The translations under genes and the position numbers were made by a program. A stretch of DNA of 64,000 nucleotides from Sphaerisporangium rhizosphaerae. GTDB taxonomy: Bacteria > Actinomycetota > Actinomycetes > Streptosporangiales > Streptosporangiaceae. Location: contig NZ_JBHTCG010000001.1 of the NCBI RefSeq assembly GCF_042665155.1, forward strand, positions 310,001-374,000, written 5' to 3'. The notes under the pieces are model-generated. The model was not told the DNA's origin and did not search any database. It saw nothing but the letters and a program-made list of their open reading frames with translations. Of the stretch, positions 17,857 to 26,705 are shown piece by piece; the stretch's first letter is position 1, and each line of letters opens with the position of its first letter.

Positions 17857-17971
17857 GGCACAGCTCCTTCGCTGGGTTCGCGAACCCTTGGGGGCTCGGA
17901 GGTACGGCGGGGGGGTGGTGCGGGGTGCGGGTACTGCTCGGGGTGGTGCGGTCCGGGTGGGGGGCGACGGG

Positions 17972-18763
17972 TCAGGGGTGGTAGGGCTCGGGCCGGTTCT
18001 GCTTGGGCTCGCGCCACTCGAACCCGGCGGAGGGGGGCAGCTGCGCCGGCTGCCCGGCGGGCGCCGCCGGCGGCTGCTGGAACGGCGGCAGGCCGTGGGT
18101 GTCGATGACCGCCTTCCTGAAGTCGATCTTCGCGGCTCCCGTGGGCTCCAGGTTGAACATCTGGGCCAGCGCCTTGCCGGCGAAGTACACCGACATGCCG
18201 CCCGCCACCGAGGAGACCACCTTGGCCAGCAGGCTGGTCGCCATCGCGATGGTGCTGGTGGCCATGGCCCCCAACGCCTCCAGCCGTGCGTACCCGGCGG
18301 CCGCGTACGGCGTCGCGAGCATCGCGGCGGCGATCGGCAGGGCCGCGCCGAGCACCACCACGACCCGGCCCAGGGACACCCAGTAGGCCCGGTAGGCGTC
18401 ACCCAGTTCGTCCACGATGCCCGCGATGTTCTTCACGTACCCGCGCAGGCTCTCCATGGCCTCCTGGAAGCGCTCGACGGCGTCCACGTACGCGTCGTGG
18501 TCCAGGGCGATCCAGCCGTCCTTGCCCTTGTCGCCGAGGTTGCGGATGTAGCTCTTGATCGCCGTGTCCAGGCGGGAGTGGATCGACTCCCAGTTGTTGT
18601 AGGCGTCGGCCATGCCGGGCACGTTCGCGACCGCGGTGGCGGCGATGGCGCTGCCCACGACCAGCGGCCGGGACAACAGGGCGGCCTTGCGCAGATCGTT
18701 CAGGACCGAGAGCGCGCTGCCGCCCGCGAGCCTGAAGGACGGCGCGTACGACCCAGCGGGCAT
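17972..18763 (-). CDS. Helical membrane-associated ESX-locus protein
   Basis: 263 residues from ATG at 18763, with AAGGAG nine bases upstream. Residues about 1-130 are WXG/PPE-like amphipathic helices (YNNWESIHSRLDTAIKSYI). Residues about 130-205 contain two or three hydrophobic helices, and the last 45 residues are Pro-rich. I do not recognise a named family. It lies in an ESX substrate cluster between a 100-residue WXG-like gene and a YbaB-like gene, all in the same direction, so a secreted or membrane-inserted substrate is plausible. Confidence 0.6.
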   Translation of the reverse strand: MPAGSYAPSFRLAGGSALSVLNDLRKAALLSRPLVVGSAIAATAVANVPGMADAYNNWESIHSRLDTAIKSYIRNLGDKGKDGWIALDHDAYVDAVERFQEAMESLRGYVKNIAGIVDELGDAYRAYWVSLGRVVVVLGAALPIAAAMLATPYAAAGYARLEALGAMATSTIAMATSLLAKVVSSVAGGMSVYFAGKALAQMFNLEPTGAAKIDFRKAVIDTHGLPPFQQPPAAPAGQPAQLPPSAGFEWREPKQNRPEPYHP

Positions 18764-18833
18764 GGTGCGGAGCTCCTTCGCGTCGCTCGGTTGTCACACA
18801 TGGACGGCTGTCGTCACACGTGGACGGCTGGTG

Positions 18834-19136
18834 TCACACGTACACGGCTGTGGAGCGCTCCTCGGCGGTACGCCAGTTGCTCCGCGCGGTGTCCAGTTGG
18901 TGGGTCCAGGTCTCAAGGACGGAGACCGCCTCGGAGAGCTTGGCGCGCACGTCGTCCTGGAGGTGGTCGTAGCGCAGGCCGATCACCACCTCGCCGAGCG
19001 CCCCCCAGCCGGGGAAGCCGATCTCGGTGCTGTCCACCATCGCGCGCCATTCCTTGATGGCCGGGATCACGTCTTCGTTGATCTCGTTGATGATGCTCTG
19101 GATCGCCTCCGAGGTGACGTACCTTTCCTGCACCAT
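18834..19136 (-). CDS. WXG100-like small protein
   Basis: 100 residues, ATG with GGAGG four bases upstream. Two helices flank a turn containing IGFPGWGALGE, as in ESAT-6-like proteins, though the strict W-x-G is replaced by W-G-A. It is the first gene of the minus-strand set 17455-19136. The 205-base gap to the divergent YbaB-like gene at 19342 probably carries both promoters. It is a likely secretion partner for the 263-residue protein downstream. Confidence 0.65.
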   Translation of the reverse strand: MVQERYVTSEAIQSIINEINEDVIPAIKEWRAMVDSTEIGFPGWGALGEVVIGLRYDHLQDDVRAKLSEAVSVLETWTHQLDTARSNWRTAEERSTAVYV

Positions 19137-19341
19137 GCCGCCTCCATGATCCGAATGTCGCGGATGATGTCTATCAGCAGTTCTGGATCAATCGGGCGCC
19201 CTGTCACATTTGTTCATCCAGTCGTAGACGATGGAAACATCGACGATGATCACTGTTCACGCCCCCACGACGGGACGGCGGCGGCTGTAGGGTGCCTCGG
19301 GCCGGGCCATGCCGGTACGGGCGAGGAAGGATGGAGGGCAC

Positions 19342-19782
19342 GTGACCGAGTTCGGCGACTTCGCGAGCATCGACATCGACAAGCTGCTGACCGGGGCGCA
19401 GCGGCAGCTCGCCCAGGTAGAGGAGCTCCAGCGGCGCACCGCCGAGCTGGTCGGCCGCGCCACGGACAAGGACGGCCACGTGACCGTCGAGTACACCGGA
19501 CAGGGGCTGCAGGAGCTCGAACTCAACCCGCGCGCGATGCGCCTGCCCTCCGCCGACCTGGCCGCGCTCATCAAGACGGTGGTCCACGACGCCGGGCGTG
19601 ACCTGGAGCGCCAGACCAACGAGTTGATGGAAGAGCTGTTCGGCGCGGAGGACAACCCCATGCGGCTCCTGCGCGACCCCGAGGCCGCGCTCGCGCAGGT
19701 CAAGCAGGCCGAGGCCGCCTACGACCGCACGTTCGAAGAGGTCATGGCCGACCTGGACCAGATCCGCCGCCGCCTGCAGTGA
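19342..19782 (+). CDS. YbaB/EbfC-family-like protein, second copy
   Basis: 146 residues from GTG at 19342 behind GGAGGGCAC. The N-terminal coiled helix (LLTGAQRQLAQVEELQRRTAEL) is followed by the sheet DGHVTVEYTGQGLQELELNP, the typical YbaB core, and a long C-terminal helical tail. It is a paralogue of the protein at 17455 but on the other strand. It has no close plus-strand partner, being followed by the convergent gene at 19896. A nucleoid-like DNA-binding or ESX-linked adaptor function is possible. Confidence 0.7.
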   Translation: MTEFGDFASIDIDKLLTGAQRQLAQVEELQRRTAELVGRATDKDGHVTVEYTGQGLQELELNPRAMRLPSADLAALIKTVVHDAGRDLERQTNELMEELFGAEDNPMRLLRDPEAALAQVKQAEAAYDRTFEEVMADLDQIRRRLQ

Positions 19783-19895
19783 CGGCCGGGCGGCCGCGCA
19801 CCCGCGATCGGCGCCCCGCCGGCGGTCGCCCGGACGCCGCCTCGGCCGTGACGCCGTTCGATGACGCCGGGAGCACCGGCGTCATCGGCCGAAGG

Positions 19896-20651
19896 TCAGA
19901 TACTGGTGGTGGGCGGCAGCCCGGTGCCGTTGGGGTTGGCGCCGTTCTGCCCGGTGTAGCCCGTCCCGGTGTATCCCGTCGTCCCGACGTCGGAGAGGTT
20001 GGTCAGCGGGATGCGCACCTGCTTGGCGCCGTCCTTCTGCGCGTTCATGGCCGCGATCTGGCCCTCGAGCTGCGCCTGCTTGCTCGTGACCATCGAGAAC
20101 GCCACCATGCCGGCGGTCGCGGCCATGCCGTACTTGGAGACCAGCCTGGTGATGACCGCCTGCGTGCCGGTCGCCGCCACCTCCGACGACGCCTGCGTCG
20201 CCACGTTGACGCCCGGGATGCCGCGCGTGGCCAGCGTGTAGATCGTCAGCGCCGTGAGCACCGCTCCCGCCGTGCCCGACGCCAGCGCGCCGTAGAAGGA
20301 GAGCTTCCCCATGCCGTGCATGATCTTCGCGGCGTCGTCGTGCGCGCTCTTGGCGTCGGTGAAGTTGGTGGTCATGAGGCGCGCGGCGCCCTGGACGGCG
20401 CTGTAGTCCTCGGCGGTCCAGTGCTCCGGGGGCACGTCCTTCACGTGCTTGCTGAGGTCGTTGCTCATGTTCTGGATGCCGTTGCCCGTCTCGGCCCACT
20501 TGTCGCCCGCGCCGTGCAGGCTGCTCGGCTTGGAGGCCACCCCGCCGATGGCCAGGCCGATCATCTGCCCGCGGACCGGGTTCACCACACAGTAGAGCAG
20601 GGCGCCGGCGACTCCGGCGACGTACCCGTACTCCCAGCCCTCGTAGCTCAT
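19896..20651 (-). CDS. ESX-locus helical membrane protein
   Basis: 251 residues. The ATG at 20651 overlaps the upstream stop (ATGA). It has a short hydrophobic N-terminal segment (VAGVAGALLYCVV), a helical middle with EHWTAEDYSAVQGAARL, and hydrophobic segments at about 118-145 and 170-195. A Gly/Asn/Thr-rich tail ends the protein (GYTGTGYTGQNGANPNGT). No enzyme motif is visible. It is coupled to the proline/glycine repeat protein upstream, so the two probably act together in the type VII system. The family is unrecognised. Confidence 0.6.
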   Translation of the reverse strand: MSYEGWEYGYVAGVAGALLYCVVNPVRGQMIGLAIGGVASKPSSLHGAGDKWAETGNGIQNMSNDLSKHVKDVPPEHWTAEDYSAVQGAARLMTTNFTDAKSAHDDAAKIMHGMGKLSFYGALASGTAGAVLTALTIYTLATRGIPGVNVATQASSEVAATGTQAVITRLVSKYGMAATAGMVAFSMVTSKQAQLEGQIAAMNAQKDGAKQVRIPLTNLSDVGTTGYTGTGYTGQNGANPNGTGLPPTTSI

Positions 20652-22195
20652 TGGTTCATCCCCTTTTTGAGCGCCTCGGCCTGCGCGGCCATGTCCTCCT
20701 CCTGGAGCCGCCACCGGTCACCGGACAGCTTCAGGTCGTCCCGCCAGAGTTCCATCTGCTTGCGGACCGTCTCGATGTAGGTCACCGAGGTGTGGGCCAT
20801 CTCGCCGTGCTTGCCGGAGATGGGCATACCGACCATGCCGCAGTCCATCCAGCCGATGTGGTTGTCCTGCGGCTTGCGCTTGACCTCGTCCGCGCGGCCG
20901 CCGACGTCCCTTTCGATGTTCTTGCCGAGGTCGATGACCGCCTGGTGCTTCACCTTGCGCGTCTGCGACGCATTGGCGGGGGCCGTGCCTGTGTATCCGT
21001 TCCCGGTTGTGTTGGGCATGCGGGGAAAGCCACCGCCACCCCCGGTGTCCGGCAGGCCGGGGATCTGCGGCATGCCGCCGCCGCCCGTGCCGTTGCCTCC
21101 GGGGCCGCCGCCCGGCCCTCCGGGCAGGTTCAGACCGCCGGTGGGGTCGCCCGCCGGCCCCGTTCCGGTCCCGAGGGGGTCGGTGAGGCTCGGGTTCTGC
21201 CCCACCGGCACGTTCGGGATGGCCGGGATGCCCGGGTCCTGCCCGTTGGGGTCGCCCGGGTTCTGACCGACGGGATCGTTCACGTTGGGCAGGCCGGGAA
21301 TTCCCTGGTCGGGGATCGGCGGGATGCCCGGGAGGGAGTTGGTGGGGTCGCCGGGGCCGGTGTTGACCGGGTCGAGCGGCACCGAGGTGGTCGGATCGCC
21401 GGGCGAGAACGGCTGACCAGGGTCACCCGTGCCGATCGGGTCCACCGTGAACGGCTGCCCTGGATCACCGGTTCCCACGGGATCCCCGGTTCCCACCGGA
21501 TCGGCGGTGAACGGGTTCCCCGGCGAGAACGGCTGACCGGGGTCACCCGTACCGATCGGGTTCACACTGAACGGCTGACCGGGGTCACCGCTCCCCAGCG
21601 GGTTCACGCTGAACGGCTGACCGGGATCGCCCGTGCCCACCGGATCGGCGCCGAAGGGGTTACCGGGCGAGAACGGCTGTCCCGGGTCGCCTGACCCCAC
21701 CGGGTTCACGCTGAACGGCTGACCGGGGTCACCACCGCCCACCGGATCGGCGCCGAACGGCTGCCCCGGTGAGAACAACTGGCCGGGGTCCCCCGGCCCC
21801 ACCGGATTCACGCTGAACGGCTGACCCGGATCGCCGCCGCCTATGGAGTTCACGCTGAACGGCTGACCCGGGTCGCCGTTGCCCATGGAATTCACGCTGA
21901 ACGGCTGACCGGGGTCGCCCGTGGAGATGGGGTTCGCGCCCATCGGGTCACCCGAGGTGAACGGCTGCCCGGCGCCGCCCTGGGCGTCCTGCCCTCCCGG
22001 CCCGGCGAAGTTCTGGTGGACGAAGGCGGAGCCGTCGGACCCGCCGCTCTGCCCGTCCCCGGGCCCGCCGCCCGAGACCGTGTACGGCCCGCCCGCGACC
22101 GAGCCGCCCTGCATCGCCTCGCCGGCGCCACCCGGCGCGGCCGAGGATGGGCCTCCCGCGTTCAGCAGGGCGTCGAAACCGCGTTGCTCGCTCAC
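20648..22195 (-). CDS. Gly/Pro/Asp repeat protein with helical ESX-like C-terminus
   Basis: 515 residues from GTG at 22195 behind GGGGGGA. Residues about 75-270 are tandem repeats built on GDPGQPFSVNPVG and GDPGQPFSPGNPFGADP. More Gly/Pro-rich sequence runs to about 400. The last about 110 residues are a charged helical domain (VIDLGKNIERDVGG ... LSGDRWRLQEEDMAAQAEAL) that resembles ESX-associated helical proteins. It would be extended or disordered over most of its length. It is coupled to the 251-residue membrane protein. It diverges from eccB with 197 bases between them. Function unknown; a surface-spanning or secretion-chaperone role is speculative. Confidence 0.65.
   Translation of the reverse strand: MSEQRGFDALLNAGGPSSAAPGGAGEAMQGGSVAGGPYTVSGGGPGDGQSGGSDGSAFVHQNFAGPGGQDAQGGAGQPFTSGDPMGANPISTGDPGQPFSVNSMGNGDPGQPFSVNSIGGGDPGQPFSVNPVGPGDPGQLFSPGQPFGADPVGGGDPGQPFSVNPVGSGDPGQPFSPGNPFGADPVGTGDPGQPFSVNPLGSGDPGQPFSVNPIGTGDPGQPFSPGNPFTADPVGTGDPVGTGDPGQPFTVDPIGTGDPGQPFSPGDPTTSVPLDPVNTGPGDPTNSLPGIPPIPDQGIPGLPNVNDPVGQNPGDPNGQDPGIPAIPNVPVGQNPSLTDPLGTGTGPAGDPTGGLNLPGGPGGGPGGNGTGGGGMPQIPGLPDTGGGGGFPRMPNTTGNGYTGTAPANASQTRKVKHQAVIDLGKNIERDVGGRADEVKRKPQDNHIGWMDCGMVGMPISGKHGEMAHTSVTYIETVRKQMELWRDDLKLSGDRWRLQEEDMAAQAEALKKGMNQ
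21410..21960. repeat. In-frame repeats encoding GDPGQPF units
   Basis: About a dozen GDPGQPF-containing units, 30-60 bp apart, lie within the 515-residue protein gene. Spacers vary between SVNP-, SPGNPFGADP- and TVDP-type sequence, so this is a composite array rather than one pure period. Confidence 0.8.
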
Positions 22196-22392
22196 CTTGC
22201 GTCCCCCCGTCTCCGGCCGCCAGGGTCTTGATCAGCCTGTGAGACGGCAGACTAACCCAGTGCCCGCCGGACCGTACAGAAAGCGCTCAGCCGGTCATAG
22301 CACGGCACATATCCATCTCGACACGAGCATCCCGGTTCGCGGGCGCGCTTCTATGCTGTCGGCGACGACCCGCCAGGCAAGGCTGAGGTGGC

Positions 22393-23829
22393 ATGCAGAC
22401 CCGTCGTGATCTTTACCAGGCCCACCGGCTGATGATGCAGCGCCTGGGCATGGCCCTGCTGCAGGGCGAGCCGGACATCCCCGAGTCGCCCATGCGCAGG
22501 CACAACGTCGCCATGTTCTGCGGTGTGCTGGTGGCGGTGCTCGTGGCGGCCTGCTTCGGCATCTACGGCCTGCTCAAGCCCGGCGGCGCCACCTCGCTGA
22601 CCGCGCCCGGCACGCTGATCGTCGAACAGGAGACCGGAGCCACCTTCGTCTACAGCCAGCAGGAGGCCCGGCTCATCCCGGTCGCCAACTACACCTCGGC
22701 CCGCCTGATCCTCGACACCCCGCAGGTGACGGTGCGCACGGTGTCGTCGGCGTCGCTCGCCGGCTTCACCCGCGGCACCCTGGTGGGCATCCCCGGCGCG
22801 CCGGAGTCGCTGCCCGCGCGCGAGAAGCTGGTGCGCGGCCCCTGGTCGGCGTGCGTGGCCGAGACCGTGGACCCGGGCGGCACGCGCCGGCCGTACGTCT
22901 CGCTGGTGGGCGGCATGGACGTCGGGGGCCGGCCGTTCGGCTCCGAGGCCATGATCGCCGACGACGGCCAGCAGTCCTGGGTCATCCTCGCCGACCGCCG
23001 CATGCGGGTCTCCGACGCCGGAGCGCGCGCGCTGTCGGCCGCCGCGCCTCGTCAGATCCCGGCGACCTGGCTCAACGCCCTGCCCATCGGCCCTGACTTC
23101 CGCGGCCCTCGCATCGCCGGTCTGGGGCACCGGCTGCGCGGCCCGGACGGCCGCGCCTCCGCCGTGGGCCGGGTCTACACCGTGCCGGCGATGGCGGGCG
23201 GCGAGGTCCGCTGGTACGTGCTGCTCGGCGACGGCCTCGCGACCATCTCCCAGACGCAGGCCACCCTGCTGCTGCAGGATCCGGCGAGCAAGGCGGCCTA
23301 CGGCCGGCTGCCGGTGCGGCCGATCGAGGTGGACGCGGCCAGGGCGAACGCCTTCCCGCAGTCCAGGACGTCGATGGCCGTGACCGGAATGCCCGCGACG
23401 ATGCCGAAGGTCGCGACGCCCGATCCGGCGTCCCCGCTGTGCACCGTCTACTCCGACACCGGCAGGGGCTCCACCCGCGCGCGGCTGACGATCGGCGGGC
23501 GCATGCGCATCCCGGTTCCGCCGAACGCGGGGGCCGACCAGGAGCACTTCGACCAGGTGCTGCTGCCGCCGGGCGGCGCGGTGCTGGCCGGGCTGCTCCC
23601 GGGCGAGGGCCAGCTCGGCTCGATCCAGAACTTCGCGCTCGTCACCGACCAGGGGCGCAAGTTCGCCCTGTCCTCCGGCGATCTGCTGCCGAACCTCGGG
23701 TACGACGCCGCGGAGGTGGCGCCGCTCCCGGCGGGCATCTGGCACCTGATCCCCGAAGGGCCCGCGCTGGACCCCGCGGCGGCCCGGACACCGGTTCCGA
23801 TCACCCAGACGACGACCGTGAAGCCGTGA
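22393..23829 (+). CDS. eccB: EccB, type VII secretion membrane protein
   Basis: 478 residues, ATG with GAGGTGGC just upstream. The N-terminus MQTRRDLYQAHRLMMQRLGM and the following LLQGEPDIPESPMRR are the classical EccB start. One membrane helix (about 40-62) anchors a large extracytoplasmic domain of repeats ending in a Pro-rich tail. The normal length is about 470-500. EccB contacts EccC and EccD in the core complex. Two Cys (near residues about 155 and 350) are in the external domain as in other EccB. It is transcribed towards the four WXG100 genes. Confidence 0.94.
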   Translation: MQTRRDLYQAHRLMMQRLGMALLQGEPDIPESPMRRHNVAMFCGVLVAVLVAACFGIYGLLKPGGATSLTAPGTLIVEQETGATFVYSQQEARLIPVANYTSARLILDTPQVTVRTVSSASLAGFTRGTLVGIPGAPESLPAREKLVRGPWSACVAETVDPGGTRRPYVSLVGGMDVGGRPFGSEAMIADDGQQSWVILADRRMRVSDAGARALSAAAPRQIPATWLNALPIGPDFRGPRIAGLGHRLRGPDGRASAVGRVYTVPAMAGGEVRWYVLLGDGLATISQTQATLLLQDPASKAAYGRLPVRPIEVDAARANAFPQSRTSMAVTGMPATMPKVATPDPASPLCTVYSDTGRGSTRARLTIGGRMRIPVPPNAGADQEHFDQVLLPPGGAVLAGLLPGEGQLGSIQNFALVTDQGRKFALSSGDLLPNLGYDAAEVAPLPAGIWHLIPEGPALDPAAARTPVPITQTTTVKP

Positions 23830-24024
23830 TCCCGGCCATGAAGCCGTGATGTCAGCCATAGCCACTGGTACGAAAAACCGTTACTGACTCGCAATGTGAC
23901 GTATGGCCATGTTGTGGTGATTGATCCTAGGGTTTGAGTGATCAGCATCGCGGGGGCACACGATGCGTTTCGCAGTGTGGGCCATCACGCGTTCACGGCC
24001 AGGCCACACTCCTTGGAGGTATCC

Positions 24025-24354
24025 GTGAGCCAGCAGACCTCAGCACAGCTTCCTCAGATCGTCGAGTCCGCGAAGAAGACCGAGACGGCCCACGGCCTCA
24101 TCGGCAGCATCCAGACCCAGCTGCAGGGGCACGTCTCCGAGCTCCGCGCGGGCTGGGGCGGCCAGTCGGGCATGGCGTTCGAGGCCGTCTACAACGAGTG
24201 GAACGGCGAGCTGTCCAAGGTGCTCGGCGAGCTCCAGGGTCTCGCGGTGAAGCTCCACCAGGTGGAGGCGCGTTACCGCAACACCGAAGTCGACCAGACC
24301 GCGGCGGCGCACCGTGTCATCGGTGGCGCGCTCAGCGGCAACATCAACGCCTGA
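24025..24354 (+). CDS. WXG100 protein (EsxA/ESAT-6-like)
   Basis: 109 residues from GTG at 24025, with GGAGG five bases upstream. WGG at 44-46 is the W-x-G turn. YRNTE at 84-88 matches the Y-x-x-x-D/E secretion signal. The helix-turn-helix hairpin has the expected length. It heads a plus-strand run of four genes after a 195-base leader downstream of eccB, presumably holding their promoter. It probably forms a heterodimer with the next product and is a substrate of the Ecc complex. Confidence 0.9.
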   Translation: MSQQTSAQLPQIVESAKKTETAHGLIGSIQTQLQGHVSELRAGWGGQSGMAFEAVYNEWNGELSKVLGELQGLAVKLHQVEARYRNTEVDQTAAAHRVIGGALSGNINA

Positions 24355-24384
24355 CCCCACCCTCCCCGGACAACGGAGAAGATC

Positions 24385-24699
24385 ATGGCTGGTATCAACA
24401 ACGACATCGACCGCACGCTGGTCAACTTCGGGTCGATGACCACCGGCGCCCAGGACTTCGCCCGCCAGTGGCAGGCGATGGAAGGCACGCTGCAGGAGCT
24501 GGAGGGCAACCTCGACCGCCTGCTCGGCGAGTGGGAGGGCGACGCGCGCGCCGCTTACTGGGCCGCGCGGGCGCAGTGGGACGCCGCCTCCGGCCGCATG
24601 GCGGCTCTGCTGCAGCAGCTCGGCGCGGTCATCCAGCAGGGTCACGAGAACTTCCACCTCACCGAGAAGGCCAACGTCGCGATGTTCGACGGCCGTTGA
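24385..24699 (+). CDS. WXG100 protein (EsxB/CFP-10-like)
   Basis: 104 residues, ATG with GGAGAAG close upstream. WEG at 50-52 gives the W-x-G turn between two helices. It is 30 bases after the first WXG100 gene and similar in size, the standard Esx pair layout. Unlike its partner it has no clear Y-x-x-x-D/E near the C-terminus, so the export signal of the pair may come from the first protein. Confidence 0.9.
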   Translation: MAGINNDIDRTLVNFGSMTTGAQDFARQWQAMEGTLQELEGNLDRLLGEWEGDARAAYWAARAQWDAASGRMAALLQQLGAVIQQGHENFHLTEKANVAMFDGR

Positions 24700-24794
24700 C
24701 GGCCGCCGCGGACCGAATCCGTAACTCCGGGAGCGGACCGCCCTGGCGACGCGGCCGGCGTCCGCGGGGCGGCCTGACGGCTTAGGGGGCAAAC

Positions 24795-25181
24795 ATGGCC
24801 GGAAACGACGGCTACCAGGATTTTCACCTCGACGGTGACTGGCCGGGAACCGACGCCAAGGGTAAGACCGACGTCCACCACACCAACGTCGAGAACCTCC
24901 TCAGAGACCTTCTGACGGACGTCGAGCAGCTGAAGGGCGTCAAGTCCGGCTCGCTGTCCCATCTTCGGGCGTTCGGGAAGGTCTCCCCCACGCACCTCGG
25001 CGAGTGGGACGCGGCGCAGCAGCTCGGCACCGTCCTCGGCCAGGGGCACACGGCGGTCACCGCCAGCTACGAGAAGCTCATCGCCCAGTACGAGGCGGCG
25101 ATCGAGACGATCAGGACGGCGTACGGCAATCTCAAGAACGCCGAGACGGCCAGTACGGTCGACCAGGTCAAGCTGGTCTAG
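24795..25181 (+). CDS. Small helical ESX-associated protein
   Basis: 128 residues, ATG preceded by TAGGGGGCAAAC. It is acidic at the N-terminus, with two long helices separated near THLGEWDAAQQLGTVL, a W-D-A instead of W-x-G. It ends VDQVKLV. It lies between the Esx pair and the Gly/Asn-rich protein with short gaps, so it is probably cotranscribed and part of a second substrate heterodimer with the next product. Not assigned to a named family. Confidence 0.7.
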   Translation: MAGNDGYQDFHLDGDWPGTDAKGKTDVHHTNVENLLRDLLTDVEQLKGVKSGSLSHLRAFGKVSPTHLGEWDAAQQLGTVLGQGHTAVTASYEKLIAQYEAAIETIRTAYGNLKNAETASTVDQVKLV

Positions 25182-25206
25182 TCAAACAGCGAGGCGATGG
25201 GTCCAA

Positions 25207-26598
25207 ATGGCGCGCATCAGCGATATCCAGCCGGTCCGGGCGGGCACGGCCGCCCCCCAGGGGGACGCGGACTCCTACGGCAGCGTCGAGCACGTCAGGA
25301 AGCTGCTGAACAACACCGACCCCGGCGGGGTGTCGGAGGCGGGCAACGCCTACATCCTGGCCGCAGGGGTGCTCGACGGCCTGGTCACCAATCTCCGGAC
25401 GGCCGCCGACAAGCTGTCCAAGGACTGGCAGGACTCCTTCTCCGCCGAGGCGCAGAAGGCACTGCAGCTCCTGCACGGCTCGGCGCGCGAGGTGGCGGAG
25501 CGGGCGCGCCAGGTCGGCACGGCCCACAACACCTACGCCGAAGAGCTCACCAAGGCCAAGGCGGACCTGCCCGAGAGCGGCATGTTCAGCTTCGACGACG
25601 ACTGGTACGGCTGGCTGACCAACGGCGGGGACGGCTCGGAGAACGAGCAGGCCCGCCGGCACATCGAGGAGCTCAACAACAAGATCACCTCGGTGTACCA
25701 GAGCCTGCCCGAGACGGTCACGACGGTGCTCCCGTCGCCGACCGGCGCGATCACGCCGCCGGTCATCCCCGTGAACTACGACGGGACCGACCCCTACAAC
25801 GGGGGCAGCGGTCCCTACGGCAAGTACCCGGGGTCCAACTCGACGACCTACCCGGGGTCCGGCTTCGACCCGACCGGCACGGGGAACGGCACCGGCGACG
25901 GCTCGACCGTCATCCCCGGCGACGGCACGGGCACGGGTGACGGGACCGGGACAGGCACCGGCACCGGGAATGGCTCGGGGAACGGCAACGGCAACGGGAA
26001 CGGCACCGGGAACGGCAACGGCACGGGGAACGGCAACGGGACGAACCTCCCGGGCGGCATCAACGACCCGTCCGGTCAGAACGGCGCCGGGGGCAACGGG
26101 GGCGCGGGCACCAACCCGAACGACCCCCGCACCACCAACCTGGCCGGGTTCGACCCGCGCACCAACCCCGCGCTGAACAACCCGCTCAACAATCCCGCCC
26201 TCAACAACCCCGCGCTCAACAACCCGGCGCTGAACAACCCGGGGCTCAACGGAATCGGGACGAACCTCCCGACCGGCGTGAACGGGACGACCTTCACCAG
26301 CCCCACGGGCGTGGGGTCCGTCCCGATCGGCTCGGGTGTCAACGGCGTCGGCGGCGCCGCCGGACTGAACGGCGGCACCGGCTACGGGGCGGGCTCCGCG
26401 CTCGGAGCCGCCCAGAACGCGGCGCGCGGCATGGGCGTGGGCACGGGCCCCGGCGGGATGGGCGGCATGCCGCTCATGCCGATGGGCGGCTCCCCCGCGG
26501 GCGGCGAGAACCAGGAGCGCGAGCGCTCCACCTGGCTCACCGGCGACGAAGACGACTGGTGCACCAACCAGCAGGTGGCCCCCACCGTCATCTGCTGA
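25207..26598 (+). CDS. PPE-like secreted helical protein with Gly/Asn-rich repeat domain
   Basis: 463 residues. Residues about 1-180 are helical with SKDWQDSFSAEAQKAL, resembling the WXG/PPE fold. Residues about 190-280 are Pro- and then Gly/Asn/Thr-rich (GTGNGNGNGNGTGNG), and about 310-345 contain LNNPALNNP repeats. The C-terminus is WLTGDEDDWCTNQQVAPTV, with one Cys. This head-plus-repeat layout resembles mycobacterial PPE proteins, although no PPE motif is present. It lies 25 bases behind the helical protein at 24795 and may pair with it for export. A perfect hairpin terminator follows 59 bases later. Confidence 0.65.
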   Translation: MARISDIQPVRAGTAAPQGDADSYGSVEHVRKLLNNTDPGGVSEAGNAYILAAGVLDGLVTNLRTAADKLSKDWQDSFSAEAQKALQLLHGSAREVAERARQVGTAHNTYAEELTKAKADLPESGMFSFDDDWYGWLTNGGDGSENEQARRHIEELNNKITSVYQSLPETVTTVLPSPTGAITPPVIPVNYDGTDPYNGGSGPYGKYPGSNSTTYPGSGFDPTGTGNGTGDGSTVIPGDGTGTGDGTGTGTGTGNGSGNGNGNGNGTGNGNGTGNGNGTNLPGGINDPSGQNGAGGNGGAGTNPNDPRTTNLAGFDPRTNPALNNPLNNPALNNPALNNPALNNPGLNGIGTNLPTGVNGTTFTSPTGVGSVPIGSGVNGVGGAAGLNGGTGYGAGSALGAAQNAARGMGVGTGPGGMGGMPLMPMGGSPAGGENQERERSTWLTGDEDDWCTNQQVAPTVIC

Positions 26599-26656
26599 CC
26601 CCGCTCACCCCCCGGTGGGCGGCCCATCGACCGCCCACCATGCGAAGTCGAGATGT

Positions 26657-26705
26657 CGAAAAGGGTGCCCCCGCCCGCCCAGCGTGGGCGGGGGCACCCT
26701 TTTCG
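26657..26705. terminator. Bidirectional terminator, 20-bp perfect stem
   Basis: CGAAAAGGGTGCCCCCGCCC pairs perfectly with its reverse complement across a 9-base loop. The A-run at the left and T-run at the right give U-tracts in both directions. It separates the plus-strand ESX operon from the minus-strand peptide operon. In the rest of the 26599-26994 gap I see an isolated TTGACA near 26880 but no gene. Confidence 0.92.
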
